Source of the DNA: Paenibacillus arenilitoris
Lineage (GTDB): Bacteria; Bacillota; Bacilli; Paenibacillales; Paenibacillaceae
Direction: 5' to 3'
NCBI RefSeq assembly: GCF_014705655.1
Contig: NZ_JACXIY010000049.1
Location: forward strand, 1-46,930
DNA: 46,930 bases
Positions within the stretch are counted from its first letter, which is position 1, and every line of letters begins with the position of its first letter. Shown here piece by piece: positions 25,187 to 34,788 of the stretch. A program made the position numbers and the translations under genes. Under the pieces are notes generated by a model. That model saw nothing but the letters and a program-made list of their open reading frames with translations, did no database searches and was not told the DNA's origin.

Positions 25187-26377
25187 CTAAGCTGTAAGTC
25201 GTTCGCCTTTATAGAAGAAATTCCGGAGTAACACGGCCGCGAGACTCAAGACCAAGAACAATAATCCTCCAACAATGACATATCGGATTCCCATTCCTGA
25301 AAGGAAAAACCCGCCTACAGCCGTGCCAAGCGTAATACCTAAATTTCCGCAAGTAAGGAACAATCCATTCGCGAATTCGGGCGCTTCGGGAGCTGAAGAC
25401 GCGATCCAATATTGACTAATATTGTTTCCGATCGCAAAGATCACACCCCAAGCTACAACGACAGCGATCACGACCGGGCCAAAGAAATGGCTTAAAATGA
25501 ACGCAGCTGTATACGCGATCCCCAAAATGATGGGGTAGGATACGACAGACTTGCGTGCGTTATTGGCAAGTAATTTCCCCGCCAAGAGGTTACCGCCAAG
25601 GCTTGCGATCCCAAAGACGAATAATACGAGGCTTAATGTTTGTCCGGATATCATCGAAATGGTACTCAAGAACTCGGCAAGATAGCTGTTTACCGAGGCG
25701 ATCGCAGAGTTGATAAGAATAACGGCAGCGATCGATAACCATACGATCGGTTTTTTCAAGACGCTAACTTGGGCACCACCGGAAATGGCTGCCGCAGCCG
25801 GCATCGACGGGATCAAAAATAAGGTTGCGACGAACGCAGCCGCATTCACGACCGCAAAGAAAGACATCGCCCATTGCAAGGAAGCTGCATTCGCGATAAA
25901 CGTAGCGATCGGAACGCCAAGAATCATCCCCGCGGATACCGCCATCATAATCTTAGCGATCGATTTCGGAGCATCTTCCGGCTTGGAGGAAGTCGCCGCG
26001 AGCGTCAACGCCAGAGAAATATATACGGGATGGAAAAATGCCGGAACGATTCGGGCAAACAGTAACACAGTAAAGTTCGTCGTAAAGATGGAGATCAAGT
26101 TGCCAATTATGAAAATGCCGAGTACGAATAACATGCCCCTCTTTCGATTGAAGCGCGAGAACAATACCGGCATCGTCGGACCGGAAAAGGCCACAACAAG
26201 GGCAAAGAGGCTTACAAGCCACCCGGCTTGAGAAACGGTGACCCCAAAGGTATCGGCGATGACCGGTAAAATCCCGATGACGCCCATTTCCGTGCTTAAT
26301 ATGCCAAACACGCCTATAGCAAGGATGAGAATTAGCAAGTTATTGTTTTTTACCAAATGTGATATCTCCCATCTCAA
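25187..26377 (-). CDS. MFS transporter, DHA1/AraJ-like efflux type
   Basis: A 396-residue membrane protein with 12 predicted helices, the family opening GVFGILSTEMGVIGILPVIAD and the loop 2-3 motif FSRFNRKRGM. Likely an exporter of drugs or sugars in the DHA1 group. The frame begins at TTG 26377, directly after the AraC stop. A second TTG at 26353, nine bases behind GGGAG, is an equally likely start. It is second in the AraC-led operon, so the substrate is presumably the compound sensed by that regulator or handled by the reductases behind it. Confidence 0.9.
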   Translation of the reverse strand: MRWEISHLVKNNNLLILILAIGVFGILSTEMGVIGILPVIADTFGVTVSQAGWLVSLFALVVAFSGPTMPVLFSRFNRKRGMLFVLGIFIIGNLISIFTTNFTVLLFARIVPAFFHPVYISLALTLAATSSKPEDAPKSIAKIMMAVSAGMILGVPIATFIANAASLQWAMSFFAVVNAAAFVATLFLIPSMPAAAAISGGAQVSVLKKPIVWLSIAAVILINSAIASVNSYLAEFLSTISMISGQTLSLVLFVFGIASLGGNLLAGKLLANNARKSVVSYPIILGIAYTAAFILSHFFGPVVIAVVVAWGVIFAIGNNISQYWIASSAPEAPEFANGLFLTCGNLGITLGTAVGGFFLSGMGIRYVIVGGLLFLVLSLAAVLLRNFFYKGERLTA

Positions 26378-27382
26378 TCATCGATTGTCGGCACGCCAGT
26401 TGGAGGGCGTATCCCCTTCCCACAGACGGAACGCGCGATAAAACGAATTTTGATCCTCATACCCGAGCAGGAATGCGACTTCCTTAATATCAATCGACGG
26501 GTCCGAAAGATACTCTTGTGCCTGTTCTCTTCGAGTATCCGTCAAAAGTTGCTTAAAGCTTGTGCCGTCTTCGGTAAGGCGGCGCTGTAAGGTGCGAAAG
26601 CTCATTCCAAGCTCGCTTGCTATCACCTGAATATCGGGTCGGCCGGCAGCCAAGCTTCGTTTGATCATCCACTTTACGGTCTGCGTCACCGATTTGGCTC
26701 GTTGATATTCATCCAACATTTTGTCCAGCGCCGGGGTTAAGATCTCCAACAATTCGGCGTTATAGGACAGAAACGGACGATCGAGATCCTTTCGGTAAAG
26801 CGTTAATCGATTCCGACCAGTATGAAAGTGCACGGGGCAGCCAAAGTGCGCCTCTAACGCCTGACGGTCCCCCATCGAACAGGTGAACTCCACCCGGTCC
26901 GCTTTTAATGGTATCCCCGTTCCTCGCCGTCCGATCTCAAGCAACGAGGCAATGGTGACTCCGGACAACATCGACGGCTCTGGACCTTCTGTATATAACC
27001 ACTCCAGTTGGATGGTACATAGCTCGTTATCTTCGTCGATATGGAAGCGCTCCGGGGCGCACATTTGTTTATATCGGGCCATGCGGTGCAGGGCGTCGCG
27101 GTAGTCCCGCGCGTGGTATGGAGCTAATACGCTTGGCGGCAACTGCGTCGTTTCGAAATTCGTCATCATCTTAATGATGCCCGCTGCCGGATCATCGACC
27201 ATGTCTGAAAGCGCCTGCCATAGCATGAAATACTGAGCGGTCGTCACCCCTCCCGTTTCGGTAAGTACGGTAAGGGGCAATCGAGCTTTGCGAACGACGT
27301 CGTGCGGTGCAATGTCTAATTGACGCAGTCCTAGCCAAAAACCTGCGGGAATTTTTATCCGGTCAAGTGCATGAGACGTCAC
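26378..27382 (-). CDS. AraC-family regulator with arabinose-binding-like N-terminal domain
   Basis: A 334-residue regulator. The N-terminal 200 residues resemble the PF12625 ligand domain (LGLRQLDIAPHDVVRKARLP, FGCPVHFHTGRNRLTLYR). The C-terminal pair of helix-turn-helices holds LGMSFRTLQRRLTEDGTSFK and SIDIKEVAFLLGYEDQNSFY. Start is GTG with AGGAGGG upstream. It heads the operon it probably controls. The ligand is unknown. Confidence 0.92.
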   Translation of the reverse strand: MTSHALDRIKIPAGFWLGLRQLDIAPHDVVRKARLPLTVLTETGGVTTAQYFMLWQALSDMVDDPAAGIIKMMTNFETTQLPPSVLAPYHARDYRDALHRMARYKQMCAPERFHIDEDNELCTIQLEWLYTEGPEPSMLSGVTIASLLEIGRRGTGIPLKADRVEFTCSMGDRQALEAHFGCPVHFHTGRNRLTLYRKDLDRPFLSYNAELLEILTPALDKMLDEYQRAKSVTQTVKWMIKRSLAAGRPDIQVIASELGMSFRTLQRRLTEDGTSFKQLLTDTRREQAQEYLSDPSIDIKEVAFLLGYEDQNSFYRAFRLWEGDTPSNWRADNR

Positions 27383-27500
27383 CTAAGTTTGCCCTCCTTT
27401 GATCTCCTCTCCAATTGATTCTAACGAATTTGGGATGAGGAGTATCTAACGATCCGCGCCAAAATTCTTGCTTCTCATGCCAATCTTCTTGAAATAAGCA

Positions 27501-27546
27501 AGAACTGCACCCCGATGGGCTGTATGTGCCTTCGGCATGCAGTTCT
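27501..27546 (-). terminator. Terminator of the YesM/YesN operon
   Basis: A 9-bp stem (agaactgca, 27501-27509, with tgcagttct, 27538-27546) follows the response regulator stop by about fifteen bases and has extra pairing inside its long loop. The tail on the minus strand is TTGCTTATTTC, only moderately T-rich. Confidence 0.6.
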
Positions 27547-27560
27547 GTTTGGCTTCCTAT

Positions 27561-29213
27561 TTAATCTCCCACACTGTTCCGATATTGCTGTGGCGTCATG
27601 CCATAATATTTAACGAACACTTTATTGAAATAATGAGGTGTCTGGTATCCTACCTTGGCCCCTATCACATAAACCTTTTCTTTCGAATGCCTCAGCAAGT
27701 TTGCCGAAAGCTCCATTCGGTACTTCAATAAATATTCACTCAGATTTTCTCCTGTTTCCTGTTTGTAGATTTTCGATATATAAGCCGGATGCAACCCAAT
27801 CTCATCCGAAATACATTTCAAGGACAAATCTTTGTTTAAATTGTGCTCAATAAAAGTATGAATTTTATCAACAATCCCCACATAGTGGAAATGATTTTCA
27901 TTTTGGAAGTGCAGCTTGAATTGTTCCAGGCAATCGAACACCCATTTCTTAAAGGATTCCATATCCAGCATGATATGGCCTTCGATCATTTTTCGAGACA
28001 ATTCCCCTAGCACGTCGTTCAGCCGTTTGCCGCTCTTATGGGCCGCGAACTGGAAGGAGCCGCATATCGTGTAGAACGCCTCACGGGCATAATCCTCGTA
28101 GTTGCCTTGCTTCTGGCTAAGCTCCTGGAACACCTTATCAAGGCGCTCCTTCGCCTGATCCCAGCGCTTGGATTCCATCAGATGGAGCAGGGTCGGGGCT
28201 TGGTGCATGGAGACAAGATTTCCGTTCATAACCGGCTCCGGAAGGTCCGCGATGGATGTGAAGAATCCGACCGCTTTCCCGACATTCCCCCGGAGAATGA
28301 GTTTGCCTTTCTCATAGACGTCCGGAAGCTCGCCGGGAAATCGAGCCCATTTTTTGACCAAACCAATCGAAATGATATAGTGCAAATATTGATATACCTT
28401 CCTCTGCAGCTCTTTGGCTCGTATCTCGATCTGATGAAGCGTATGCTCACTGGGCTCTTTATCCTCTTCATCCGTCTGAAGCAGTGGTTTAATCAGAATG
28501 CATAACTTCGCGGGCGCATCGATAGCCCTCCAGAGGAAATACGATTCTCCGAAAATTTCTTGCGCCAGATTGAAAACCGCATAATAAACAAGAGATAAAT
28601 CAAACTCATTGTAGCCGCCGAAGTCGTCTTCGAGCTTAATGACCATAAAAGCAACAACATCTCCATAAAACAGGGGCAGGTCCATTGTGTCCAGCTTGGT
28701 AATTAATGCCGATTTGGGAAACTGCTTGCCACGAATCAAATTCTGCAGCAGCTGCTCACGCAGAATTGGAAGATGCTCGCGGAAGGAGTACTGCAGCTTA
28801 TGCTGCCGCTCCCTTGCAATCTTTTCCTGCTCGATCTCATCAATAACCGTCTGGAGTGAAGCCACTAGTTCATCCGCGGCAACGGGCTTCATCAGATACT
28901 TGGAGGTTTGAAGCTCCAGCGCTTGTTGAGCATACTCGAAGTCTGCATACCCGGACAGCAGGATGCATTTAACGGGCATCGATGCTTTGCGAATGTGACC
29001 AATTAGATCAATCCCGCTAATTTCCGGCATTCGAATGTCAGTCAGCAAGATGTCAATCGACTTCGCCTGAAGAATTTCAAGCGCTTCTTTGCCCGAGTAT
29101 GCGGTGTGCACCTGATCAATCGGCAATCCAGTTTCCTGTATTAGCCCTGAAATACTTTTTACTTGATGAGGATGATCATCGACAACCAAGAGCTCATATT
29201 TAAATTTGCCCAT
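27561..29213 (-). CDS. YesN-like response regulator (receiver plus AraC domain)
   Basis: A 550-residue regulator. It has an N-terminal receiver with VVDDHPHQ and phospho-acceptor Asp59 (ILLTDIRMPEISG), a long middle region, and a C-terminal AraC-type DNA-binding domain (LKCISDEIGLHPAYISKIYKQETGENLSEYL; AKVGYQTPHYFNKVFVKYYG). The gene overlaps the kinase by 14 bp. This pairing is typical of Paenibacillus carbohydrate operons, where the regulator activates the adjacent importer genes. It is last in its operon, downstream of the permeases. Confidence 0.93.
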   Translation of the reverse strand: MGKFKYELLVVDDHPHQVKSISGLIQETGLPIDQVHTAYSGKEALEILQAKSIDILLTDIRMPEISGIDLIGHIRKASMPVKCILLSGYADFEYAQQALELQTSKYLMKPVAADELVASLQTVIDEIEQEKIARERQHKLQYSFREHLPILREQLLQNLIRGKQFPKSALITKLDTMDLPLFYGDVVAFMVIKLEDDFGGYNEFDLSLVYYAVFNLAQEIFGESYFLWRAIDAPAKLCILIKPLLQTDEEDKEPSEHTLHQIEIRAKELQRKVYQYLHYIISIGLVKKWARFPGELPDVYEKGKLILRGNVGKAVGFFTSIADLPEPVMNGNLVSMHQAPTLLHLMESKRWDQAKERLDKVFQELSQKQGNYEDYAREAFYTICGSFQFAAHKSGKRLNDVLGELSRKMIEGHIMLDMESFKKWVFDCLEQFKLHFQNENHFHYVGIVDKIHTFIEHNLNKDLSLKCISDEIGLHPAYISKIYKQETGENLSEYLLKYRMELSANLLRHSKEKVYVIGAKVGYQTPHYFNKVFVKYYGMTPQQYRNSVGD

Positions 29214-30951
29214 TGTTCATCTCTCCTTGCGTATTGAAGATGCGAATGGCAACTTTAAGTCCGCCAAGCTCGGATCGGGATATATGCAGACCGGACTTCT
29301 CGCCGAACCTGCGAACAAGCCGCTGGTGTACGTTCCATGTCCCGCTCCACTCGTAACCATCCGAATTCACGCGCAAGCTGGCATTCAGTTTTTTAATGGC
29401 GGACTCGTTCATGCCAATACCATCGTCCTCGACGCTGATGTCCAGATAAGCTTCATGCCAGACGGCATTCACCTCGATTCTGCCGCTGCCAAGCCTATTC
29501 TCGATACCATGCACAATGGCATTCTCCACAAGAGGCTGCAGGGAAAGTCTAGGAATCTTGATCTCCTCTGCCTCAGGCGGAATACGCAGAACATAGGTTA
29601 AGCCGTTCATCTGCATCTTCAGTATCTCCAAGTAATTGCGAACCAATTCTATCTCCTCCCGAATAGGAGCCAAGGTATCGCTATACTTGATGGTTGATCG
29701 GTAATAACGGCTCAGATGCTGCGTGAATGCGATAATGGCCTCTTTGTTGTCCATCATGGCCATGCTTTGGATAAAGGCGAAATTATTGTACAGGAAATGC
29801 GGATTAATCTGCGACTGTAGCTGCTTGACCGTCGCTTCTTTGACACGAATTTGCTCTTGATAGACATGCTCGATCAGATTGTGTATTTCCTCCGTCATTT
29901 GATTGAATTGCTCGTACAAAAAGGAAAATTCCCTGTTCGTCTTTTTTGTTATGCGGTGTAAATAATTCCCGTTCCGCATTTTTTTGACCGCATGAATAAT
30001 TTGCATAATCGGCATCTGTACGTTCCGGTACAGAAGAGCGGCGGCAGCCACGCCGATTAGCAGCAGCAAGGCGGTTGCCGCGTAGAATCGATCGCTGCTA
30101 TTCTGAACCGGCTCCATTACCTTGTCCAGCGGTGTGAACTCCACCAAGTACCAGCCGAAAGTTTCCGAGCGGGCATAACAAAGAAGATAGCTCTGCTCCT
30201 TTATCCGCACAACGCTGGAACCTTCCGTTCCGAGCTCCATCCCGTGCATGAATTCGATGATCGTTTCCTGATCTTGAGCGAAACGGTCGTAATAGATGGG
30301 CTGATATAACGGGTGGTAGAAAAAAGGCGCGCTAGGCTTCCCGGAACCGAACGTTTTGAGCATCTTCTTGATGTTCGATTCCGAAATGGCCACTTCCACG
30401 ATTAAATTCATTTCCTTTGGTTTCTTCTCCAGGGTAAAAGGCTTGGTCATATGTCGGATAAAGTAATTTTCTTCCTTAATCCCAAGCTGCAGCGGCTTGT
30501 AAACCCAATCGTTGTAAAGATTCGCCTCAAAGTACTCCATACTGTACTGAGCTCTTGGGTTGTTCGAAACCGCCGCGCCTGTTACCGGCGAGTAAATGCC
30601 CAAATGATTAATCCAGGTCATGGCGTTGCTCTGCAGACTGACTTTCTTCTGAAGCACTTCCTTGGCCCGGATGGCATCGTAGGTAAAATCATTGATGCCC
30701 TCATCCATGAGCTTCAAGGCGTCTGGATCGTCGAGCAAGATATATGCCGTTCCCCATAACTGCTCGTTTATAAGATCCATCTGACGAAGGAAGAACGTCA
30801 GACGGCTGAGATTCGATTGTATCAATTCATCTCTAATGACCTGCGTCGCGACTTGATTGGACTTGACATACATTAGCAACGTGGGGACAATTAGTATCGC
30901 AATGACAATCGTAATTTTGGAGAACAGGTTCATATTCCGCAGCAGTTCCAT
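29200..30951 (-). CDS. YesM-like sensor histidine kinase
   Basis: A 583-residue membrane kinase. A first helix near residues 12-30 and a second near 290-310 enclose an extracellular sensor of about 260 residues. A HAMP domain and the His_kinase/LytS-type domain follow, with His385 in QSQINPHFLYNNFAFIQSM, then the ATP domain (LQPLVENAIVHGIENR; EDDGIGMNESAI). It follows the permease at 30988 by 36 bp. It likely senses the sugar, or the loaded binding protein, of the importer upstream in the same operon. Confidence 0.93.
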   Translation of the reverse strand: MELLRNMNLFSKITIVIAILIVPTLLMYVKSNQVATQVIRDELIQSNLSRLTFFLRQMDLINEQLWGTAYILLDDPDALKLMDEGINDFTYDAIRAKEVLQKKVSLQSNAMTWINHLGIYSPVTGAAVSNNPRAQYSMEYFEANLYNDWVYKPLQLGIKEENYFIRHMTKPFTLEKKPKEMNLIVEVAISESNIKKMLKTFGSGKPSAPFFYHPLYQPIYYDRFAQDQETIIEFMHGMELGTEGSSVVRIKEQSYLLCYARSETFGWYLVEFTPLDKVMEPVQNSSDRFYAATALLLLIGVAAAALLYRNVQMPIMQIIHAVKKMRNGNYLHRITKKTNREFSFLYEQFNQMTEEIHNLIEHVYQEQIRVKEATVKQLQSQINPHFLYNNFAFIQSMAMMDNKEAIIAFTQHLSRYYRSTIKYSDTLAPIREEIELVRNYLEILKMQMNGLTYVLRIPPEAEEIKIPRLSLQPLVENAIVHGIENRLGSGRIEVNAVWHEAYLDISVEDDGIGMNESAIKKLNASLRVNSDGYEWSGTWNVHQRLVRRFGEKSGLHISRSELGGLKVAIRIFNTQGEMNNGQI

Positions 30952-30987
30952 GCTTTTACCTCAACTTCAACAGGATATTCCTATAAT

Positions 30988-31866
30988 CTACCCTTTAACG
31001 GAACCGATCACAATGCCTTTTACAAAGTATTTTTGCAGAAACGGATATACGATCAGGATCGGGAGCGCCCCGATGAATATTTGCGAAGCCTTAACGGTTC
31101 GGTTGGAGATTTGCTCCAGCTTCTCCGGATCGACGCCTGTCTGGGCGAAGTTATCCTGAACGACGATGGTCTGAAGGAAGGAGGACAGCGGATATTTATC
31201 TGAGCTGGTCAGATAGATAATGCCGTCAAACCAGGAGTTCCAGTGAATAACCATCGTGAATAGGGATAAGGTCGCAATCGCGGGCATGGATACCCAAATA
31301 TAGATAGAGAATACCGTTCTAAGATGCCCCGCGCCGTCAATAAGAGCCGCTTCCTCCAGCTCCGCAGGCAAATTCCGGAAGAAATTCAGCATGAGAATGA
31401 TATTCCATACGTTAACCGCATTCGGGATGACCAGTGCCCAAATGGTGTCATATAATCCGGTATTGGATACAACCAGATACGTCGGAATCAAACCGCCGTT
31501 GAAGAGCATCATGAAGATGAAGAACCAGGAATACATATTTCTCCCTTTGAATCGGTCATTGGACTTGGATAAGGAATAGGCTGCCATGACAACGATCGTC
31601 ATTGAAATCGCCGTTCCGAGCACGGTTCGTTCAATTCCGATCATAAGCGCTTGTAGGAACTTATCGTTGCCCAGCGTCTGCATATAGGCATCCAAGGTAA
31701 AACCGACAGGCCAGAAATTGACGATGTTCGCCGTTGCCGCCGCCTTGGAGCTCAAGGAAACCGCGAAAATATGAATCAGGGGCAGCACGCAGCAAATACT
31801 TAAAATACCGATAAACGTATAGTTCAATATCGAGAAAACGGTATAGGCAGGAGAACGAAATCGCAT
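30988..31866 (-). CDS. ABC sugar permease, LplC/YtcP type
   Basis: A 292-residue permease with six hydrophobic segments and the EAA loop EEAALIDGAGHLRTVFSIYI. I start it at ATG 31866 (MRFRSPAYTV), eight bases behind GAGGTG; the longer frame would run back into the upstream permease. It ends FVKGIVIGSVKG, as LplC-like proteins do. It pairs with the permease at 31886 and the large binding protein at 32918. Confidence 0.91.
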   Translation of the reverse strand: MRFRSPAYTVFSILNYTFIGILSICCVLPLIHIFAVSLSSKAAATANIVNFWPVGFTLDAYMQTLGNDKFLQALMIGIERTVLGTAISMTIVVMAAYSLSKSNDRFKGRNMYSWFFIFMMLFNGGLIPTYLVVSNTGLYDTIWALVIPNAVNVWNIILMLNFFRNLPAELEEAALIDGAGHLRTVFSIYIWVSMPAIATLSLFTMVIHWNSWFDGIIYLTSSDKYPLSSFLQTIVVQDNFAQTGVDPEKLEQISNRTVKASQIFIGALPILIVYPFLQKYFVKGIVIGSVKG

Positions 31867-31885
31867 AGCAGGCACACCTCGCATG

Positions 31886-32857
31886 TTAAAATATTCGATA
31901 ATTGGCAAGCTTGTAAGCCAATCTATAGCTGATGACAATAAGTATGAAACCTACGATCGACTTGAACAAACCAACGGCTGTAGCAAAGCTGAACTGGGCG
32001 TCCAATAATCCGATCCGATATACGAAGGTATCAATAATATCGCCCTTCTCGTATACCAATGGGTTATACAAATTGAAAACCTGATCAAAGCCTGCGTCCA
32101 GAACTCTTCCCAGAGACAAGGTTCCGACGACGATAATGATCGGCAGAATCGAAGGCAGCGAGATATGCAGCACTTGCTTCCATCGATTCGCCCCGTCGAT
32201 CTCCGCCGCCTCGTATAGCGAAGGGTCGATGCTTACGATCGCAGCAAGGAATATAATAGTCGAGAACCCGAATTCCTTCCACACATCTGATACGACCAGC
32301 ACGATGCGGAACCAATCTCCGTTCGCTAAGAAGAATATAGGGTCGATTCCGAGAACGGCCAGAAAACGATTTAACAGCCCTCCCCGAATCGACAAGATAT
32401 CCACGAATATACCTCCGAGGATGACCCAGGACAGAAAGTGCGGCAAATAAACCAAGGTTTGAGCCGCTCGCTTGAACCAACTTTTAGCGATCTCGGTAAG
32501 GAGTAGTGCGAATAAGACAGGCACGATTAATTGAAAGACGATCTTCATTCCGGAAATGATAAGCGTATTTTTTATCACCTGCAAGCTATCCGGATAGTTG
32601 AACAAGTATTCGAAGTGCTCCAGTCCAACCCACGGCGAATTCCGGATGCCCAGCCAGGGCTCATACTCCTGGAAGGCGATAACAATGCCAAGCATCGGCG
32701 TATAACCGTAGATCAATGCGATAATGACAGCGGGAAGCAGCAGCACATGCAGCATCCCGGTTCGCTTCCAATAGGATGCGGCTCGAGACGCCTTTTTTCC
32801 CGAGGGTACACTTGATGTGGAAGCAGCACCCGTGTCCAGCTTATTCATAACATTCAT
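31886..32857 (-). CDS. ABC sugar permease, LplB type
   Basis: A 323-residue permease with a charged N-terminal tail, the LplB-like opening LHVLLLPAVIIALIYGYTPM, and the EAA loop YEAAEIDGANRWKQVLHISLP. The first ATG (32857) sits directly against AAAGG, so the second ATG at 32848 (MNKLD), with better spacing, may be the true start. It is separated from the binding-protein gene by a long perfect hairpin. No ATPase gene is nearby. Confidence 0.91.
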   Translation of the reverse strand: MNVMNKLDTGAASTSSVPSGKKASRAASYWKRTGMLHVLLLPAVIIALIYGYTPMLGIVIAFQEYEPWLGIRNSPWVGLEHFEYLFNYPDSLQVIKNTLIISGMKIVFQLIVPVLFALLLTEIAKSWFKRAAQTLVYLPHFLSWVILGGIFVDILSIRGGLLNRFLAVLGIDPIFFLANGDWFRIVLVVSDVWKEFGFSTIIFLAAIVSIDPSLYEAAEIDGANRWKQVLHISLPSILPIIIVVGTLSLGRVLDAGFDQVFNLYNPLVYEKGDIIDTFVYRIGLLDAQFSFATAVGLFKSIVGFILIVISYRLAYKLANYRIF

Positions 32858-32873
32858 CCTTTCTTCTAGTGTC

Positions 32874-32906
32874 GAGAGACTTTGGGGCTAAGCCCCAAAG
32901 TCTCTC
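32874..32906 (-). other. Perfect intercistronic hairpin, no U-tract
   Basis: Bases 32874-32888 and 32892-32906 are exact inverted repeats around a 3-base loop (gagagactttgggg... and its complement). No T run follows on the minus strand. It lies between the binding-protein stop and the first permease start, the same place as the hairpins at 10447-10520 in the other importer operon. Confidence 0.75.
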
Positions 32907-32917
32907 CCAATTCATGC

Positions 32918-34666
32918 TTATTTTTTCGATGAAGCATACCATTCGTTAACTTCCTTGATAATATCTTCCCCGCCGCTCTTCTTCCACTGATCGACAAATT
33001 CGTCGAAATATTCGATCGGCTCATCACCGTATATAATTTTGAGGTAGCTTTCTTTCATCAGCTTCAACAGCATTTCCTGTTTCGCAAGCATTGTCTTGGT
33101 CGGCGCACCCGTGAACAGGTTGAACACGGCTTGCTCATTCTGACTGATGCGGACCATGGCTGCATCCAGCTGCTCGGCATTTTGCGAGGCAACCTGCCCA
33201 TCCGTCCAGTTGTTGATTTCTGCGTTAGGATCGTTGTTGAACTTCTCTAAGGACGCATCGATCAGGTATGGAACAAAAGGCGTGTTCGTAATCGGCCATT
33301 TCACGCTGTATCCGACCGTTGGATCGCCCGGCTTAGGCCATTTCTCCTCCGGTACGCCGCGCTCTTCGTATTTGCCCCCAACCACTTGTCCGTCATGAAT
33401 AACGTAGTCGTAGCCTTCATGCCAGCCTTTTGCAATAGATTCATCAAAGTAAGGATCCGATTCTCCGAAGTTTGTGGCATATATTTTGCCCCAGTACGCG
33501 AAGTAAGCCTCTGGATGCTCAAAATCCTTGTTCAGCATCTTATAGTTCGCCACCAGTGCTTTCTCTCCCCGACCGACGTTGCCATCCGGTCCTGCAGGAA
33601 TCGGGAATGCCTTGAAGCCCCCAGCATCCTTCAGAGGCCAACCGGCCATCCAGTAAGGTCCGAATATGATGCCCGCTTTGCCGGATGCCGCCATCTCGCC
33701 GGCTTTGGCCGGATCCTTGATACCGGCTTCCGGATCGATATATCCGGCCTTCATCCAGTCATGCATCTGCTGCAAAAATGTTTTCTGCTCAGGAGCGATC
33801 GTGCCAAATTCCAGTTCCCCGTTCTCATTCTCGGTCCAGAACTCCTGCATGTTGTAACCAACCGGAATATGATCGCTGAACATTCCCGCGATCGGATCCC
33901 CCGTTGCCATCCAGTTATAAGGACCGTCTATTAACGAAATCGCCAGACCGACTGTATCGTTAGCTCCGTTCCGATCCGGATCGTCCTCCGTGAACGCTCT
34001 CAGCAATTCCGAGAACTCATCCAGCGTAGTCGGCGCTTTCATACCCAGATTTTCCAGCCAGTCAGCTCTGACCCACATGACGGGCCCTTCATCCATGGCG
34101 AAAAATTCTGGCAATCCGTAAATTTTACCGTCTCGCGTGACAGGTGCGAACGCCTGAGGATATTTATCGTATAACGCTTTCATCTCCGGAGACAGATACT
34201 TGTCCATGTGTTCGTTCAGCGGCATTACGGCATTGGCGTTAATCAAGTCGATCGCCAAATCGGTCTGCGTATTGATCACATCAGGCAGACGCTTCTTCCC
34301 GGCAAGCAGCAACCGAATCTTTGTCTTGTAGTCCTCCCATTTCGGGACGACAAAGTCAAACTGCACATCGATTCCCATCGTTTCTCTCATCCAACGGGTG
34401 TGCATGTTGTCTTCGAAGCTTTCACCGGACTTGAAGTCGTTCTGGTTTTCCGCAAACGTATTCGCCGTTCGAATCGTAACGGGAGGATCGAACTTGAAAT
34501 TTGCCGGATTATCCAATACCGTACTCTCGGCGCGATTGGAATTTCCTGTGTTCGCACCGTTTGCGCTTGACCCGTTATCCGACTGTCCGCCATTCGAGCA
34601 GGCTGTGAGCACCCCGGATAAAGCCAAAATGAAAACCAAAGACAGCTTTGAACCTTTCTTTAGCAT
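32918..34666 (-). CDS. Large solute-binding lipoprotein (LplA/YtcQ type)
   Basis: A 582-residue extracellular sugar-binding lipoprotein. Start ATG 34666 is chosen because GGGGG stands seven bases upstream and it opens the signal MLKKGSKLSLVFILALSGVL with lipobox LTAC. An Asn/Gly/Ser linker follows, then the long-type binding fold seen in LplA/YtcQ proteins (DVINTQTDLAIDLINANAVM; MWVRADWLENLGMKAPTTLDEFSELL; IIFGPYWMAGWPL). It lies between the GH4 gene and the permeases. The substrate is unknown; a plant-derived or uronate-containing oligosaccharide would fit the GH4 neighbour. Confidence 0.9.
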   Translation of the reverse strand: MLKKGSKLSLVFILALSGVLTACSNGGQSDNGSSANGANTGNSNRAESTVLDNPANFKFDPPVTIRTANTFAENQNDFKSGESFEDNMHTRWMRETMGIDVQFDFVVPKWEDYKTKIRLLLAGKKRLPDVINTQTDLAIDLINANAVMPLNEHMDKYLSPEMKALYDKYPQAFAPVTRDGKIYGLPEFFAMDEGPVMWVRADWLENLGMKAPTTLDEFSELLRAFTEDDPDRNGANDTVGLAISLIDGPYNWMATGDPIAGMFSDHIPVGYNMQEFWTENENGELEFGTIAPEQKTFLQQMHDWMKAGYIDPEAGIKDPAKAGEMAASGKAGIIFGPYWMAGWPLKDAGGFKAFPIPAGPDGNVGRGEKALVANYKMLNKDFEHPEAYFAYWGKIYATNFGESDPYFDESIAKGWHEGYDYVIHDGQVVGGKYEERGVPEEKWPKPGDPTVGYSVKWPITNTPFVPYLIDASLEKFNNDPNAEINNWTDGQVASQNAEQLDAAMVRISQNEQAVFNLFTGAPTKTMLAKQEMLLKLMKESYLKIIYGDEPIEYFDEFVDQWKKSGGEDIIKEVNEWYASSKK

Positions 34667-34788
34667 GTTGTTTCCCCCTATGCGTGGTTGTGTCCTGCAA
34701 CCTGAATATAGCATGCGTTTTCTTCGTCAAAAATAGAACAATATTTAGATGGTATAACGATATTAAAACAATTCTTTAATCCGCCTAA

